Part shown: positions 61,451-64,000 of the stretch, one piece after another | Position numbering within the stretch: position 1 is the stretch's first letter | How the letters are laid out: the number at the start of each line of letters is the position of its first letter | DNA from: Pedobacter caeni | GTDB taxonomy: Bacteria; Bacteroidota; Bacteroidia; Sphingobacteriales; Sphingobacteriaceae | Length of the DNA: 64,000 nucleotides | Reading direction: 5' to 3' | Assembly: GCF_900129215.1 (NCBI RefSeq) | Contig: NZ_FQUQ01000004.1 | Span: forward strand, 1-64,000 | Program-made: the position numbers and the translations under genes | The notes under the pieces: generated by a model | Seen by the model: the letters and a program-made list of their open reading frames with translations, nothing else | Database searches by the model: none | Told to the model about the DNA's origin: nothing

Positions 61451-64000
61451 TTGCATTACAAAAAGGTTATTTTCATTGGATTGTCCCTGCTGTTTCACAG
61501 TTTGTACAGTTTTTCGCAGCGCTATAACTTCCGTCAGTATGACATTGAAGATGGCCTCACACAATCACAGGTTACCGGGATTACCCAGGATAGCAAGCGC
61601 AGGTTATGGGTCACGACGCTTGGTGGACTGAGCTGTTTTAATGGTAAGCAGTTTTGCAGCTATACCAAGACCAATGGTTTAAACAACAATTACACCCTAG
61701 CACTCAGTCTGAATAAAAACGATGAAATATGGGTAGGAACCGCCTGGGGGATTTCCAAATTCAACGGAAAAAAGTTCAACAACTATAAAAAAACCAAAGA
61801 ATGGGTTGGGAAATTAGTGACCGGCCACGATGGAACAGTATACGGACTTTCGGCTACTAAACTTTTCAAGACCAGTGAAAAAGGAACTACTTTTCTAAAA
61901 ATCACTGATGATGAAAACGAGCATGTCACTGCACTGAAAGTCGATGAAGCCGGAATAGTCTCTGCCGCAATACTTAAAAAGGGGGTATTTTACCTCGAAA
62001 ATGAAAAATGGAGGCCACATCCCCTCAATGAGCAGTTAAAGAACTTTTTCATCACTGATTTTTTCAATGACCGCTTCCATCAGAACAAGTTATGGTTTTT
62101 AAGCCCGGACGGTCTTTTTGCTGCGAAAAACAGCAAGATAGATCAATATATTTCCGGAATGTTCAAAGTAATAGAACAAGATGCAAAGAGCAACATCTGG
62201 ATCGGTTCTGCAAACGGAGCTTACTACCTGACCGATAATGCACTAATTCATTTTGACGGGAAAAATGGTTTTACCAATAATATGGTAAGTGCGATTTTCA
62301 GGGATGCAGAAAACAACATCTGGCTGGCTACCGATGGAACGGGATTGTTCAGGTTTATTGACCGCAGCTATGTGATATTTGATGAGTCGCAGGGGCTGAG
62401 GAGCAAAATTGTGATGAGCCTGGCAAAAGGCCCGGCACCGGAAGAAATCTGGATGGGCACTTATGGTGGCCTTTTTCAGTATAAGGACAACAAGATCAAA
62501 GAGATCAGTATTGCATCGGATGTAGAAGGCAGCAGGAACATTAACTTTCTGTACAATGACAAGGAGCAGAACATCTGGATAGGAACGGTATATGGCGGCC
62601 TCTGGCGATACAACGGCAAACGCATGGAGCAAATGGTCAAAGATCAGCATGCGATCGCTTACAACACCATGCTTGAAGACAAACTTGGCCGGATCTGGCT
62701 GTCTACCAATGCGGGTTGTTTTCAACTGGATAAAAAGAACCGCCAATTGAAATGGATCGGCAAACAATTTGGCAGTACCCTGTTAGAAACGGATCAGGGA
62801 GAAATCCTGGTCGGCACACAGGATGGCGCTTATGTGATCAGTTCTTCTGAAGAAATCACTCAGCTGAAACTACCCCAGCTTGCAGGTTCCAGCATTCTTT
62901 GTATGTCTAAATCAGCAGGCTCCATACTTTTCGGAACCTCGGATAACGGCATTCTGGTCTGGAACAAAAAGAAAGGGATCACCAGGACCATCAGTACCCG
63001 GGACGGCCTCGCTTCAGATCACATCTACAGCATGCTGACAGACGATCAGGGCATCATTTGGGTGGGTACAGGGAAAGGAGTCAATAAAATCAATACCAGC
63101 AATTTTAATGTCATCAAAAACAGCAATGAACAAGCCTTGCTGGTAGAGTGTAACCAAAATGCCATTCTTCAGGACAAAAACAAAGTATGGATCGGAACCA
63201 CCAAAGGGGCCGTGGTTTACAACAGTGCGTCCTACATCCCCAAGTCCGGCAAACCTTATATCTATATTAACGCTGTGACTGCCTTTGCACAAAACAAAGG
63301 GCGTCAGCAAAAACAACAAACGACCTTTACAGCGAACGACCTGGGCAGCGTCGCCACCCTTCCTTATCAGCAAAACAACATTAACATCAATTTTACCGGT
63401 ATTTTTCTCACCAATCCCGATGCCTTACTCTATCAATACCGTTTAATTGGCCTGGACACAAAGTTCAGTGAGACCATCAGCAATACTTCGATGAACTTCA
63501 GTTCTGTACCCCCGGGCAGGTATACCTTTCAGGTAAAGGCAATTACAAAGAATGGGACTTCCTCAGTAAATACCGCATCTTTTACTTTTGAAATTACTCC
63601 CCCCTATTATCAGACTGGTTTATTCAGATTGCTTATCTTTGTGCTCATTGTCCTGCTCATTCTTTTGGCGGTTTATATCATCATTAACCTGAAAGAACGC
63701 AAGAGAAAACTCAGGTTAAAGATCAAGCTGGAAGAGCAATTTAAGGTTAGAAAACAGACCGCTGAAGATTTTCATGACGATCTTGGTAACAAACTGACCC
63801 GGATCTCCGTCTTATCAGAAGTATTGAGCAGTATGATTGATGAGAAAGATACCGAAAAGAGAGGTATCATCTCAAAAATCAATGACAATGTAAATGAATT
63901 ATATAGGGGTACAAAGGATATATTATGGTCGTTAAATCCTAAAAACGACAAGTTAAGTGAATTGCTGGAGCATATCCGGGAATTTGGGAAGGAGATGTTT
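61451..64000 (+). CDS. Reg_prop/Y_Y_Y sensor histidine kinase (3' end outside window)
   Basis: The frame is open for 850 codons to the window edge. The only start before the conserved part is a TTG at 61451, giving a signal peptide (VIFIGLSLLFHSLYSFSQ). Periplasmic propeller repeats span about 28-600 (IWVGTAWGISKFNG, IWIGSANGAYYL, IWMGTYGGLFQY and others). A Y_Y_Y domain with YQYRLIGLD is near 660, a membrane helix is at about 722-748, and the HisKA_3 phospho-acceptor His775 lies in AEDFHDDLGNKLTRIS. The ATPase domain must follow beyond 64000. HisKA_3 kinases usually phosphorylate NarL-type regulators. The signal sensed is unknown. Confidence 0.88.
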   Translation, partial: MHYKKVIFIGLSLLFHSLYSFSQRYNFRQYDIEDGLTQSQVTGITQDSKRRLWVTTLGGLSCFNGKQFCSYTKTNGLNNNYTLALSLNKNDEIWVGTAWGISKFNGKKFNNYKKTKEWVGKLVTGHDGTVYGLSATKLFKTSEKGTTFLKITDDENEHVTALKVDEAGIVSAAILKKGVFYLENEKWRPHPLNEQLKNFFITDFFNDRFHQNKLWFLSPDGLFAAKNSKIDQYISGMFKVIEQDAKSNIWIGSANGAYYLTDNALIHFDGKNGFTNNMVSAIFRDAENNIWLATDGTGLFRFIDRSYVIFDESQGLRSKIVMSLAKGPAPEEIWMGTYGGLFQYKDNKIKEISIASDVEGSRNINFLYNDKEQNIWIGTVYGGLWRYNGKRMEQMVKDQHAIAYNTMLEDKLGRIWLSTNAGCFQLDKKNRQLKWIGKQFGSTLLETDQGEILVGTQDGAYVISSSEEITQLKLPQLAGSSILCMSKSAGSILFGTSDNGILVWNKKKGITRTISTRDGLASDHIYSMLTDDQGIIWVGTGKGVNKINTSNFNVIKNSNEQALLVECNQNAILQDKNKVWIGTTKGAVVYNSASYIPKSGKPYIYINAVTAFAQNKGRQQKQQTTFTANDLGSVATLPYQQNNININFTGIFLTNPDALLYQYRLIGLDTKFSETISNTSMNFSSVPPGRYTFQVKAITKNGTSSVNTASFTFEITPPYYQTGLFRLLIFVLIVLLILLAVYIIINLKERKRKLRLKIKLEEQFKVRKQTAEDFHDDLGNKLTRISVLSEVLSSMIDEKDTEKRGIISKINDNVNELYRGTKDILWSLNPKNDKLSELLEHIREFGKEMF

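Noticed and set aside
1..64000. tRNA, rRNA, CRISPR arrays, insertion sequences, prophage or integrase
   Set aside because: No cloverleaf with a T-arm, no spaced repeats, no transposase or integrase frames and no target-site duplications were found by eye.

Overview
The window looks like a chromosome segment of a Bacteroidota bacterium of the family Sphingobacteriaceae, most likely Pedobacter or a close relative. Evidence: two SusC/SusD pairs, a T9SS type B sorting domain, a Bacteroidota-type TssD (Hcp) protein, weak Shine-Dalgarno signals with TAnnTTTG-type -7 boxes, AT-leaning intergenic DNA and abundant LytTR/Reg_prop-type regulation. I saw no rRNA, tRNA, CRISPR array, insertion sequence or prophage.

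Layout. 1-3700: cut-off T6SS tube gene, histidine phosphatase, GH29 alpha-L-fucosidase and a Scs7/FA2H-like fatty acid hydroxylase. 3.8-6.5 kb: a quinone/catechol-stress-like set (ring-cleaving dioxygenase, alpha/beta hydrolase, pirin, degenerate receiver-like protein). 6.6-11.2 kb: ROK-family (probably polyphosphate) glucokinase, gnd, zwf and pgl, which together run from glucose to ribulose-5-phosphate. 11.4-21.6 kb: subtilase, S9 peptidase, SusC, SusD and two lipoproteins, read as a protein-degradation and peptide-uptake operon. 22.0-25.8 kb: three secreted Ig-like/adhesin-like proteins, only the last with a T9SS sorting domain. 25.9-30.4 kb: a second SusCD pair on the minus strand.

30.6-36.05 kb is the most striking region. 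It is a tightly packed seven-gene plus-strand operon encoding an FAD oxidoreductase, methyltransferase, type III polyketide synthase, FabZ-like dehydratase, FabF-like ketosynthase, acyl carrier protein and phosphopantetheinyl transferase. It looks like a self-contained route to a methylated, oxidised long-chain phenolic/pyrone/quinone lipid with its own acyl-ACP supply. Its 5' region holds nested, mutually exclusive hairpins.

36-56 kb is mixed housekeeping: ppx and ppk, a histone H1-like Lys/Ala-rich protein, YajQ, a fused oligopeptide ABC ATPase, MscS, an SDR with a divergent HxlR regulator, an outer-membrane beta-barrel receptor with an orphan LytTR regulator, RNase R, a polyprenyl synthase, a HisKA-REC protein lacking an ATPase domain, an XRE regulator, and L21/L27 (L27 with a long Ala/Lys/Glu tail). 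56-64 kb holds a dicarboxylate symporter, an ECF sigma factor with a membrane partner, an NTF2-like exported protein, a VOC/AraC pair, and the first 850 codons of a Reg_prop-Y_Y_Y-HisKA_3 sensor kinase that runs off the window.
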